Part shown: in pieces, positions 1-9,100 of the stretch | Layout of the letters: each line of letters begins with the position of its first letter | Position numbering within the stretch: position 1 is the first letter of the stretch | Source: Pelagophyceae sp. CCMP2097 | Lineage: Eukaryota > Sar > Pelagophyceae | Reading direction: 5' to 3' | Assembly (NCBI GenBank): GCA_026770575.1 | Contig: MU657170.1 | Span: 181,839 to 202,020 of the forward strand | Length of the DNA: 20,182 bases | Position numbers and translations under genes: made by a program | The notes under the pieces: generated by a model | Seen by the model: the letters and a program-made list of their open reading frames with translations, nothing else | Databases searched by the model: none | What the model was told of the DNA's origin: nothing

Positions 1-405
1 AGAGGCGGCTGCGCCGCCTGTCTCGGATGAACTGTGAGCAGCGGCAGCGAAAAGTATCAGTGTCGCATGCGGCGGCTGCGCAGTCTACGGCGGCAGCATG
101 AGGCGGCTGCGCCGCAAGCAGCGGCAAAAGGCGCAGGTGGCCTTGACTGCGGCGGCAGCATAAGGCGGCTGGGCCGCCTGCGGCGGCAGCATAAGGCGGC
201 TACGCCGCCAGTAGCGGCAAAAGGCGGCTGCGCCGCCTGCGGCGGATGCTTGAGCCAGCTGCGCCGGCTGCAAAAGCTGAACCGCGAGCAGCGGCAGCAA
301 GAGGCGGCTGCGCCGCATGCGGCGGCTGCGCAGCCGGCAACGGAAAAAGGCGGCTGCGCCGCCTGCGGCGGATGCATAAGTAGTTGCGACTTTTGCGGGG
401 GCAGC
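1..405. repeat. Left GC-rich hairpin repeat array
   Basis: Imperfect units built around the core GGCGGCTGCGCCGCC, whose ends GGCGG and CCGCC can pair around a five-base loop. Exact cores lie near 4, 223 and 349, with one-base variants between. Linkers also recur: a stretch reading GAGCAGCGGCAGC occurs near 36 and 286 and again, slightly changed, in the array at the other end of the window. The unit keeps a three-base phase, so long open frames exist on both strands (Arg/Leu-rich on +, Ala/Pro-rich on -); I take these as by-products of composition, not genes. The array runs off the window and stops abruptly at about 405-410, where the Kelch gene begins in mid-domain. Confidence 0.85.
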
Positions 406-409
406 ATAA

Positions 410-1545
410 TACGGCGAGCGCTTTGGCATGCTCCTCGACTTCCTTCGCGGCGATCCTCCCGACGACCTTCGCATGCAGAGGGCGATTGGCGTGCTGCCCG
501 AGGCCGCGCAGTACGCGATGGTGCAGGAACTAGATTACTTTGGCCTCGAGGCTGCCGTGCTCGGCGTGCGGCCGTGGACCGACGACGCAGCGTTCCGACC
601 GGGGCCGGAGATGAACGAAGATCGTGGATGTTGTTGTGTCGTGGCTGCCGGAGGGCGTGTTATGGTGTTTGGCGGTGAATTTGGTGATGACACGACGGAA
701 GTGCTCGACACGCAGACGATGGAATTTTCGCCTGGGCCGAGAATGCTCACAAGACGATTGGGATTTGCGGCCGTCCAGCTCGACGCAGAACGGGTGCTGG
801 TGGTGGGTGGAACGGATTCCGCTGACAATGCTTTAAACACGACGGAGATCTTCCACCTCGCGACGCGCACGTTCACGCCGGGGCCGAACATGCAGTTGGG
901 ACGTGGTTTATGTGCCGCCGTCGCGCTCGACGCTCGCAGGATCCTCGTCGTGGGCGGCTACGGTGGTGCGTGCTCACTCGCGACGACGGAAATCCTCAGC
1001 CTGGACACTATGGCCTTGTCGCCGGGGCCCGGCATGGCCACTCGACGCAGTGGGTGCGCGGCCGTTTCTTTGGACGAGTTCGCATCTTGGTCGCTGGTGG
1101 CATATCCGTCGACGAGGACCGCATTCTGGTGAACGGTGGGACAATGGAAGAATATTTAAACACGACGGAGATCCTCGACGTCCGGACCATGTCCTTTTCG
1201 CCAGGTCCGCAAATGACCTCGGCACGCTATAGATACGCGGCCGTGCCCGTCCTCGTCATCGGCGGGGCGGGCTATTCGACCGAGTTCCTCGACGTGGTGG
1301 CGCTGGCTTCCACGCCCGGGCCGGCCATGCAGACGGCGCGCGAGGCGTGCGCGGCCGTCCGGATCGACGATTTAGAGCCGCGGATCCTCGTGATCGGTGG
1401 GCGAGAACCGATTCAGCGCGAAGACGACAGCTATAACAGCTATATCAGCGACTGCGAGGACGACGAATGCGAAGATGATGAGTTCGAGGACAAATTCGAC
1501 CCCCTCTCGACGACCGAGGTCCTCGCCTTTGAGCGCCGGACCGCG
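410..1545 (+). CDS. Kelch-repeat (six-bladed) protein with partial BTB/T1 domain, probably broken
   Basis: Six Kelch-like units, each with a F-x-PGP-x-M start, a CAAV core, a RILVVGG strand and a TTEIL end, fit one beta-propeller, usually a protein-binding scaffold. Before the blades, GERFGMLLDFLRGD and an ELDYFGLEAAVLG helix resemble the second half of a BTB/T1 (KCTD-type) domain. The first half is missing: the frame has a stop at 407-409 and the repeat array lies directly upstream. The first ATG is at 428, but the domain match starts at 410, so this ATG is unlikely to be the original start. At 1079-1080 one base is missing after codons Asp-Glu; reading resumes one frame over (RILVAGG). Just after it a partial copy (DEDRILVNGG) duplicates the blade strand. 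Blade six carries an acidic insert (about 1420-1495). The frame runs on to 2136, but beyond about 1545 it has no Kelch character and lies antisense to arsS, so the true end is unknown. Either a pseudogene or a gene with a sequencing error; family call firm, gene status not. Confidence 0.72.
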
Positions 1546-1951
1546 CGGTCGGCACGCCGCCGACCACACTCAAAGACGCCTCGCTCCTTTGCGCGCGAGC
1601 CGGCCCTCTTGACTGGAGATGGAGTCTTCCCAAAGGGTCTTCCGACGACAAAGTGCCTTGCCGACCAACTTCGGCGCGGCGCCGCACGCCCTCTGGAGAT
1701 GCCTCGCCCAGGAAATATTGACATCGACCCCCCCGGATTACAGCCCCATCCAGGCTGGATCATAAGCAAGCAATGGGAGCTACGATCGAATGGGTGCATC
1801 ACAAAATGTGGTTACGAGAGGCCGCCGGCCTGGTCGGCAGCGTCGCATCGTGGTTTGATGGACGCGCGTCATGATCGCAGTGGCGCTCGGAGCCCCTCGG
1901 GGGGATCTCGAGCGTGTGCGTGGGCGGCGGGCTTCTCGAGACGGCGTAGGT
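1546..1951. other. Convergent 3' region between Kelch gene and arsS
   Basis: No convincing gene on either strand. The Kelch frame stays open here but its translation is Arg/Pro-rich with no repeat signature. On the minus strand this is the 3' UTR side of the arsS-like gene, where a eukaryotic SECIS element would be expected if its UGA is decoded as selenocysteine. Confidence 0.5.
1834..1872 (-). promoter_or_regulatory. Candidate SECIS-like motif, weak
   Basis: On the minus strand, about 80 nt past the arsS stop, ATGA (1872-1869) is followed after 12 nt by AAA (1856-1854) and after 18 more nt by GA (1835-1834). This spacing agrees with the eukaryotic SECIS pattern (ATGA quartet, apical AA, GA). 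The helix between is imperfect: CGCGTC pairs with GATGCG (one G-U), but the 3' side then has unpaired bases before the GA. I treat this as a lead only. Confidence 0.25.
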
Positions 1952-1961
1952 TTACACCGTC
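1940..1961 (-). promoter_or_regulatory. Stem-loop directly after the arsS UGA codon
   Basis: Eight base pairs, GACGGTGT with ACGCCGTC (one G-U pair), close a six-base loop AAACCT. The stem starts 8 nt after the in-frame UGA (1972-1970) and includes the final UAA codon. Outside it, GGGTCTTC before the UGA can pair with GAAGCCC beyond the stem, with one bulge. The position is like that of selenocysteine redefinition elements that promote UGA read-through in some eukaryotic mRNAs; the loop starting with AAA also recalls SECIS loops. Pairing is seen, role is inferred. Confidence 0.45.
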
Positions 1962-4285
1962 GCCCCCTGTCACGAAGACCCGGCGCCGGCGGTGCAGCCG
2001 AAGCAGTGGTTGTCGAACGCGATCGGGGTGGATAGGAGGTCGTCGGTGGCATGCATATCGAAGATGGTCATCTTTGGTTCTGACGACTCCGCGTTGTTTC
2101 CGGGCCTTGGTAGCCCCAGGCCCAGCTGCTGGTTGAAGTCACAGTCGAAGACGGCGCCGTCCCAGTTGACGCTGACCGTGTCGCGGCACATTGTACTCGT
2201 CGTGGTCTTGACCTAGTGAAAAGCGTTCTTTCGACGCTTGTTTTCCAATCGTCAGCCTTTCACGGGCGCCGCGTCAAACGTTGAAGCTCTGCACCAGCAG
2301 CTTCATGTATTCTTCCAACTCGCCGCGCCGGTGGAGGAAGTCGGCGAATCTTTTGATGGGCATATTAGTTATGGTGAACAGCTGCGAAAATTCGACGCCA
2401 AACCTACGTACAATTTAAACACAACGACGCAAAACGCCCCCAAATCAGAAATACGGGCCCCCGAGGGACCGATTAGGGACCGCGGGCCATCGAGGGGCCG
2501 TAGAGGGACCGTAGAAGGGCCGTACGGCGGCCGCATAGGGAACTTATTAGGGTAAGGGACCGCAGGGGATTCCGCCCGTCGAGGGGCTTCACGGGGTCCG
2601 TCGAGCGTACGGCGGCCGCCGAGGACCGCGGAGGGACCGTCGGGGCCCTTTTCCTCGGGGACCTTTTCCTCGGGGCCCTTTTCCTCGGGGCCCTTTTCGT
2701 TGCGCCCAGACGCCGCATCCGCGCTCTGCGCGGAGCTCGTCCCGGTACTTGGCCTCGAGCGCGGCCTGGGCGGGCGGCAAAAAGGCGCCTAAAGGGTTGT
2801 ATACGAGGTCCATGTGCAAGCCGCTTGCGGCCACGCCAAAGCCGTGCGCGTTGAGCATTCGCAGCGCCGCAATCGACCTAGAGGCGTGTGAGGGGCCTCG
2901 ATATCGGGGTCGCCAAAGGTCCCGTCGAAGGTCCCGTCGAGACATCCGAAGAGGGACTGTCAAGGAATGTCTCGAAGAGGCCGTCTTTCGAGACCTTGCA
3001 GGGTCTTTCTTAGACCTTCCAAGGGTCTGAATCAAGGAGGGTCGAGGCCGTCTTCAGGGCCCGTCTCTCGGGATCGTCGAGGCGCCGTAGAGAAAGACCG
3101 ACTGATGAGGGTCCGTCTCTCGGGGCCGTCGAGGGTCGAAGAGACTGACGAGGGGCCGCCGTCGGTCCGTCTCTCGGGGCCGCCGCGGGTCTGCCTTGTC
3201 AGCCCAGGGGCCGCAAACCAGGCCGTCCTTTGAGGGTCCGTCGATCAGGCCCGTCTGACTCGTCGGACATTGCGGTCACAGGCCCTTTGGGCGTCTCGGG
3301 TGCGAAAGACGCAAGAGGCATTCGATCTCGGGTGCGAAAGACGCAAAAAAAGGACGCGGCCCGTTGACCGGTCGAAGACGCCGCGCCCTCTCTGGGCGTT
3401 GACGTTCTTCGCAGAGTAGCAGGGCAGCGACGCGACGACGCGGACGCGGTGGTCGGCTAAAAATTGGGGTAAATCCTCTTGGCCCGGCTCCGTTAAAACC
3501 TAGTAGACGCTTCAAGGACCTTTCAAGTGACAAAGGCCTTTGAGCAAGACTGCCATCTCTCGAGCCGCTGCGTTGCCCTCGGAGGCCTCGCCGTCCTTCC
3601 GGCGGTGGACGCGGGTGCGGTGGACGCGGGTGGCTCACGGTCAAGTTACATCGATCAATTATCTCCAGCTCCGAATCCTGCCTCCGCGCCCGCTCCACGA
3701 TCATGCGGAACTGCGGGTTCAGCTCGGGCGCGCCGCCCGTCAAGTCCAGCGTGCGCACGGAGCCGCGAGACTTGTCCAAAACTTGGAGACAACGTACCGC
3801 AACGGCTTCCGACATGGACTCCTTCCGCTGCGGCGAAGACTCGACGTGGCAATGCGCGCACGCCTGGTTGCAGTACAGGCCAATGTTCAGCTGCAGCACG
3901 GAAGCGGACCGCCTTAAAAGCGCGGGTGTGCTCGAAAAACACGCTCGACCGCACCCACGCACCGGACTGCGTCCGACTGCCCTTCCTGCGCGTGTTCTTG
4001 GAGAAACGCCTTAAAGTCGGGCGCCCCGACGTTTTCCAGAGCGCGGCGCCGCCGCTTCTTCTCCTCCAAGGTGACCTTTGCGGTACCGAGCTCGCGCCTA
4101 CAATCGATGATTATGCCCCCGCTCCGCTCGAAAGAGACGCACAGCATGGCAGCCGTCATCTGGAATTCCTCATCGTTGGCCATGTCGCGGACGGTGTCTT
4201 GGATCAAAGAGCCGGTGACGCGCTCCTTGAGGCCCTCGAGGCCGGCCCATTTGCCGCCGCGGTCCGCGGCGGAAGGTTGCACGCC
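1952..4285 (-). CDS. arsS: ArsS-like arsenosugar-biosynthesis radical SAM protein, probable selenoprotein (5' end open)
   Basis: Exons on the minus strand, 5' to 3': 4285-3963, 3912-3639, 3499-3369, 2877-2725, 2403-2280, 2212-1952. All join in phase to 421 residues. Exon 2 has LQLNIGLYCNQACAHCHVE with the radical SAM CxxxCxxC motif at residues 122/126/129, then TLDLTGGAPELNPQFR and IIDRCNLT. Later exons give VASLPCY, DLVYNPLGAFLPP, FTITNMPIKRF and, at the end, VSVNWDGAVFDCDFNQ and the Cys-rich HCFGCTAGAGSS. These are signature blocks of the ArsS family (radical SAM plus C-terminal DUF3641-type domain), which in cyanobacteria attaches the deoxyadenosyl group of SAM to methylated arsenic on the way to arsenosugars. 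UGA at 1972-1970 sits where relatives have Cys or selenocysteine; QGATV and UAA follow, so residue 416 is probably Sec. Introns are 50, 139, 491, 321 and 67 nt; the one after exon 4 needs a GC donor. The first about 108 residues form an extension I do not recognise. It begins after an AG at 4286 without an ATG, so a further upstream exon is likely. Confidence 0.85.
2440..2640. repeat. GGGACCG-type degenerate repeat in arsS intron 4
   Basis: Repeated GAGGGACCG, GAGGGGCCGTAG and TAGGGACCG words with variable spacers. The same family fills the other long introns of the window. Confidence 0.6.
2642..2698. repeat. 15-bp tandem repeat in arsS intron 4
   Basis: Four copies of GGGGCCCTTTTCCTC, the second with one change and the last truncated, inside the intron between arsS exons 4 and 5. 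Confidence 0.85.
2890..3260. repeat. GTCTCGGGGCCGTCGAGG-type repeat in arsS intron 3
   Basis: Degenerate words such as GGTCCCGTCGA (twice near 2915-2940) and GTCTCTCGGGGCCG (near 3113 and 3170) fill most of the 491-nt intron between exons 3 and 4. No coding signal fits the host gene here. Confidence 0.6.
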
Positions 4286-4644
4286 CTGTTTGAGATGATG
4301 CGAAAAGGTGACGGGTCAACAGTCGGGATCATCCGAAAAGGAGACAGGTCAAACGTCTCGGCAGGCTCTTCGATTGCATGTGAGTGCATGCATCTTCGTG
4401 AGAGGAAACGCACTTTACTTTTGGTCAGTTTAATGTTCGCGACATCCACCCGCGTCCCTTCCGGCGCCGCCGAAAGCGCCCGCCGCGCCGGCGCCCGCCG
4501 CACCGCTTGCCGCATGCAAGCGCGGGGGCGGGAAAGGACGTGCGTCACGGTGCGTAGTAGCCTGAGGCCTTCGAGTTCTCCGAAAGATTCTTTCGGCGAC
4601 GCAGGCGCATTCGCGATATATCTCGAGAGCTCTCCCATATCGCG
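4286..4644. other. Region upstream of resolved arsS exons
   Basis: A missing first exon and promoter of arsS should lie here, on the minus strand. ATGs exist at 4638 and near 4393 in one open frame, but that frame does not join in phase to the exon at 4285 by a clear splice site, so I did not choose a start. A short internal duplication reads, on minus, as LSPFRMI then PSPFRII (about 4300-4350). Confidence 0.4.
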
Positions 4645-5264
4645 TTAAATCGCGGGGGCCGTCTGGGTGCGTCGACCCTCGCAGAGCGACACCATCGCAG
4701 CGACCGTGTGTGTGCCCGCGGACGGACCCGCGCCCGCGGTGGCGCGAACCGGCGCGGAGTGTCCCGGCAAGTTCGCGAGGCTACGGCCTCTTGCCCGCGT
4801 CGCCACCCGGAAGGGATCGCGACCGAGTCCACGCAGGGTCCGTCGACGTGCCCCGAGTCTGGATTCGGCATCGCCGTCGTGCACCGGGCCCCTGGAGCGC
4901 GCCCGCCGAAGAGCCTTTTCGCCGGCGCCTGGCCGGTCCTCCGCCGCGGCGACTCGGCGGCCGTGCACTTCTTTGAACGACGCGACAAAAGGGTTGTTGC
5001 AACAGCCCTCCAGGGGGGAAAGCTCTCCGTCGCACGTCGCCCGAGTCCAGAGTCGACGCCATTAAGTTACAACATTCCAGAGCCGCGCTGTCTTGTCGAA
5101 GCCCGCCGTCAAAACGCGCGTGCCGTCGCGAGAGAACGCGCAGCTGTAGCCGGTGTGCCCCTTGAGCGTCGCTTTAGCGATAATCGGTGTTTTGTACATT
5201 TTGGCCCCTTTGTCGCCGCCGTTGCTGGCTTGCCAAAGGTCGTCAACAGCGCTCGGGGCCGCAT
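4645..5264 (-). CDS. WD40-repeat protein fragment
   Basis: The part at 5264-5071 (minus) holds one clear WD40 repeat: TLKGHTGYSCAFSRDGTRV followed by LTAGFDKTARLWNV, with the GH and W-N/D landmarks of a propeller blade. A GTAACT donor follows at 5070; without splicing the frame ends at 5062. A possible next exon, after an AG near 5023, reads LSPLEGCCNNPFVASF and further on LANLPGHSAPV, a weaker second GH motif, and stops at 4645. No start codon or upstream repeats were found: the frame opens just after a stop near 5285. WD40 proteins normally have seven blades, so this is a fragment or a gene with unrecognised exons. The first blade is reliable, the rest tentative. Confidence 0.5.
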
Positions 5265-5425
5265 AGTGAGTAACACGACAAAATCAACCAAACCCCGACG
5301 TTCGTCGCGCAACGAAAGGGACCAAATCGACCATATTACAAAAGCGCGCCGGAGGCACACGGAGAACCCGAAGGACACAGCCAAATCCCATTGCAATCCC
5401 CACGTAAATAATTAAAATTATTTAA

Positions 5426-5551
5426 ACCAATCGCTGAATTTTGCGGCCGACTAGGTTTGCGCTAGGTTTGAACCTGTGACCACCTTCTTCTTCTGTGATG
5501 ATTACGATGATTCCCAATTTTAGCGAAAGCATTAACCACCAATCGCTGAAT
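5426..5551 (-). repeat. Candidate tRNA-derived (SINE-like) segment between 14-bp direct repeats
   Basis: ACCAATCGCTGAAT occurs at 5426-5439 and 5538-5551, each followed within a few bases by CGGCCGA. On the minus strand the interval has a TGGTTAATGC element and, further on, GGTTCAAACCT, resembling the A and B boxes of a tRNA promoter. I could not fold a full cloverleaf with an acceptor stem, so a true tRNA gene is unlikely; a SINE-like remnant is possible. Confidence 0.3.
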
Positions 5552-5607
5552 CGGCCGAGTTGATGCCCTTTCCTCCCGAAAGGTGGAACCTCACGGATTT
5601 ACCCGTG

Positions 5608-5646
5608 GACAGACAGACGGACGGACGGACGGACAGAAGGACAGAC
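5608..5646. repeat. GACA/GACG tetranucleotide microsatellite
   Basis: About ten tetranucleotide units of GACA and GACG, with one interruption. Confidence 0.9.
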
Positions 5647-5675
5647 AAAATTGCCCCTGGTAATCCTTCAATCAA

Positions 5676-5738
5676 AGGACCCGAAGGGCTCTTGCCGTAA
5701 ACTGACGTTGATTAAACGGCAAGGACCCTTCGGGTCCT
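5676..5738. repeat. Foldback inverted repeat (23-bp arms, 17-bp loop)
   Basis: Arm 5676-5698 begins AGGACCCGAAGGG and arm 5716-5738 ends CCCTTCGGGTCCT; the arms are complementary at 22 of 23 positions. Could be a small foldback or MITE-type element, or a transcribed hairpin. No target-site duplication is obvious. Confidence 0.85.
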
Positions 5739-6156
5739 CAAAAATTAAGTCTCCAAAGAATGTTCCTCGGAACGTTATTTGAGCAGGTACGGACCAACAA
5801 ATCCATGGGGTTAGCCCCTCCGGGGCCCCTTACCGGCGCGCGCCCGGGCGCCCCGCGAGCGCCGCGAGGCCCCGGTGGCGACGGGCATGCGCTCCGAGCG
5901 AGCGTTGGGGCTTTTCGATTTTGGGGTCTGAAAATATCGCCGAATTTGGTGCTCCCTTTTAAAATTTCCCCTCACTGCCCTCACTGGTAGGCTGCAGGGC
6001 GCGATAGCTCTCCCCGCCCGCGCGCCTCCAAGCGTGGTCCCGCCGCATCAAGGCAGCCCCAACGGCAGTCAGATCAGAGGACTGGAGTATGATTCACCCT
6101 CATCATTCACGATAGCGGCCTGATTAACAACTGCGGTCGTCTGGGGCGCGTCGGTG

Positions 6157-9100
6157 TTAGGCGGCGTCCGCCTGAATTTTCGCGAACATCATGGCCGCGC
6201 CGCAATGGTCGTCGTCGTCGTTGCCTCCGTCGTTTTCGGCGAAGGTAAAACCCGTGTCCTGCACGTCACTATCCATCTCCGGAGGCTCCGGAGGCGGCGG
6301 ACCCGCGCCGGCGTGCCCCCCAGCCATCTTCTGAACAGCCACCGTATGCGCGGTGAAGGAAGAGAGGCTGTTGGACGGTAATAAATCCGCTTCTGGCGCG
6401 AATCGAACGGAGTCGAGAGCGGGTAAACCCACGACTTCCACCTCATCAAAATGAGCATTCCCGTTGGCAGCTTGTCCACTAGACAAGGTCATCGCGATCA
6501 ACGCAGACACGGTGCCCTCCTCGATGCCGCCCGCGCCTCCGCTCGCGAGAGCTTTCAAAGCTTCGGCGCACGCCCCTCCGACGACGTCGTCTGAATGCTT
6601 CGCCAGCCTAATCAAAAGGGGCACCAAACCCCGAGTCTGCAGCGATTGGCGGTTCGAGGCGTCGGCGCAGCGCGAGAGCCAGTAGAACGTTTGGGCGATT
6701 GAACGCACCTATCGTTCACCGTGATTTCAGGGCGCTTTCGATTGACAACTCTTGAACCACCCGGGTTTCCAACCGATCAGACGCCGCCCGCGCACCGTCG
6801 CGACGGCGGCGTCGTCCAGCGCTTGCAAAGAGTGCTTTGGCTTCGGGACGGGCGGGGCGTAGCCCGTCTGCCTCCGCGCGACGGGCACGACGACTAGAGC
6901 CTTATCAGCAGCATCGGCGGAAGAATCAGCAATCGTTAGCATGAGATCCAGCACGCTCGCGTGCGCCACCAGCGCCTCGCGGTGCTTGGGGCTTAAAGCT
7001 AGAGAATGTAGAGTGGCAGCTACGAGAGCTTTGCATATCACATCGTCCGCAGTGCCGACGACGGGCAGAGCCTCCAAGACCCCGTGTCTCACTAAAAGAT
7101 CGTTCGATTCCTGCGCTTTCGAAACCCGGTAAAACGTCGCGGCGCAGGCCACGAGGACGTCTGCATCTTGGGCATCGTGCTTGGCGGCAATGTCCACTAG
7201 TAAGTTTATCGCATCTGAAGTACAGACCAGTCTCTTACACTCGTCGTCCTCCTCCGCCAAAGACCTCAAAGCGCCGGCGACGAAGCCGCGCGTCTTTGCC
7301 GCGTTTTCTGAATCGTTTCCTGAATCGCCGAGTTTTGTATATAAAGTCTTCAGCGCCTGCACGATGCAAGTCGTGCTCAAGGCACCCCTCCAAGTCGCCC
7401 CCTGGCACAAAGCGCAGTGCGTCAGGACGTGCAGCGACAAGGAATAGACGGCCTGGACGTCTTGGTCGACCTCGACCGTTTCATCAATCAGAGCGCAGAG
7501 CACGGGCACCGCGGCGGCCTCGATCAACGCCTTGCGACACGCTTTGTCCGAGGCCAGATGAGCTAAAACTTTCAGGCACGCCACGCAAACGGCAGACCCG
7601 GGCCTCGACCGCGCGTTTGTGATCAAAGCTGGTAAAACGTCGTGTTTCAAAAGTTCGACTCTAAAAGCGGCGTCCCCGGCGATCAAAAAGAAGGCTTCCG
7701 CCGCGTAAAGCTCCGCCTCAGGGTCGCCGTGCTCGCAGAGTTGCTTCAGCACCTTGACGCCGCCGGCGTGGACGGCTCTCTCCTGAGAATCTGCAAAGGA
7801 GAGTAAATTGCAGGCAGTCTTCCCGCACACCACTTGAGTAGTGTGGTCAGTCGACCGCATCAGATTGTAGATATCGATGGTAGTCGCCCGGTGCTCCACC
7901 AGTAAAGAACGGCCGAGCGGGATGGCACTCAGAGTGCAGAAGATGTCTGCGCAGACTCTCATGACGTCCTCCTCATTCAAGCGTGAGAGCACCGACACGG
8001 CTTGCACCAGCCCATCTTTCGCAAGCTTCGGCAGAAAGTTTTCCAAAACGGACGTGTTGGTGCAGAGCAGATTGAGAAGAGCCTTGGCGCAGACCTTTTT
8101 GGTGAAGTGGGAGACCTAATCGGCGAAGAGGATCAAATGACAATCTCGACGGAATCGCGCGTCTTTCAAGTACAAAGGCCACCGTCGCTTGCAGAGGGGA
8201 TGAGTGTTCGGCCTCTCTGACGGCACCGGTGCGCCGGCCTCTGCCGCCGGTGTTGGGGCCTTTCCCCCGACGCTCGAGCCTCTGCCTTGCACGGCCCTTT
8301 TGTGCACTGTCAAGACAAGGCTGCCCCTTTGAAGACGCGGTCGATTGATACGGCGCGGACCATGCAGATCATCATCAGCGCGGCGACGGCCCCTTGGGAG
8401 ACGATTGCCTCTTCGGAGCCGGCGTGGCATCCAAGATTGCAAATCGCGCGGGCGCAGTACAGCTGGTTCTCCTCGGAATAAGAATTCGAGAGCTCCGCCA
8501 CGACGGGCACGATGCCTGCAAACGGGCGTGGCGTGGCGGCGATGGAAATGTTGAAAATCGCAAAGGGAAAGCGCCGATGGCGACGTCTGGGAAAAGGCCC
8601 CGTCTCTGGTTTGCCACTTTTTCCTACGCTGCAAAGCACCCATGGCGACCATCTCCGACCTCACAGTAGGCTCGTGCGAGAGGTTCGCAAAGGCGACTGC
8701 GCATCTCAACCTTGTGGAATCGTCGGCTTGCTTGTCGGAAGCCAGGGTCACCAGAGCCGCGAGCGCCCCCATCTCGCATAAAAGCCTCCTGCAAGGCTCG
8801 TGCGCCGACACTGCGGATAAAACCGCGCAGCACGCTCGGCGAGTGGCGGCGTCGGACTGCGGGGACTGGATCCCCGCGATGACGTGCGACACAGCGCCGT
8901 CGGCGATCAACGCCGCACTCGCGTCGTCCCTCGCAAGTCGACATAAAGCGGCGCAGCAGTGCTTGACGATGTCGGCGTCTCGCGTCTGGAGCATGTCTAT
9001 AAAAGCAGCGACGACGCCGGCGTCGACCATTAAAGAGACGTTTGCCTCAACAGCGGCGAGCTTGCACAACGCCGCGGCGCACCGCATCCGACATTCCGAC

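Larger units (their letters stand above)
5265..6156. other. Gene-free, mobile-element-like intergenic stretch
   Basis: About 890 bp with no convincing coding region. The first half is clearly less GC-rich than the genes and holds a tRNA-like segment, a GACA/GACG microsatellite and a foldback repeat (listed separately). The second half (about 5800-5900 and 6000-6050) is GC-rich without recognisable content. The 3' UTR of the armadillo gene must lie in the right end on the minus strand. Confidence 0.6.

Noticed and set aside
1..405. CRISPR-like array
   Set aside because: Units are degenerate, GC-rich and phased by three, spacers are not unique and recur in the right array, and the surrounding genes are eukaryotic.
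34..678. Arg/Leu-rich open frame through the left array
   Set aside because: Produced by the three-base phase of the hairpin repeat; similar open frames exist on the other strand and in the right array.
1934..1980. Hairpin after the UGA read as a bacterial-type SECIS
   Set aside because: The gene is a spliced eukaryotic gene, where the SECIS lies in the 3' UTR; kept only as a possible redefinition element.
1546..2136. Continuation of the Kelch frame on + as a long C-terminal domain
   Set aside because: It is Arg/Pro-rich, has no Kelch or other family signal, and its last part lies antisense to the well-supported final arsS exon.
3527..4648. 373-codon open frame on +
   Set aside because: It lies opposite arsS exons that carry clear family motifs; its own translation is low-complexity.
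5760..5990. Small open frame in the gene-free stretch
   Set aside because: No family signature, Gly/Pro/Arg-rich, and no splice or neighbour support.
6727..6795. Armadillo protein ending at the stop at 6727
   Set aside because: A GTGCGC donor at 6795 and TAG acceptor at 6709 join in phase and continue the armadillo helix (DDAAVAT/VRSIAQTF) to a better end at 6157.
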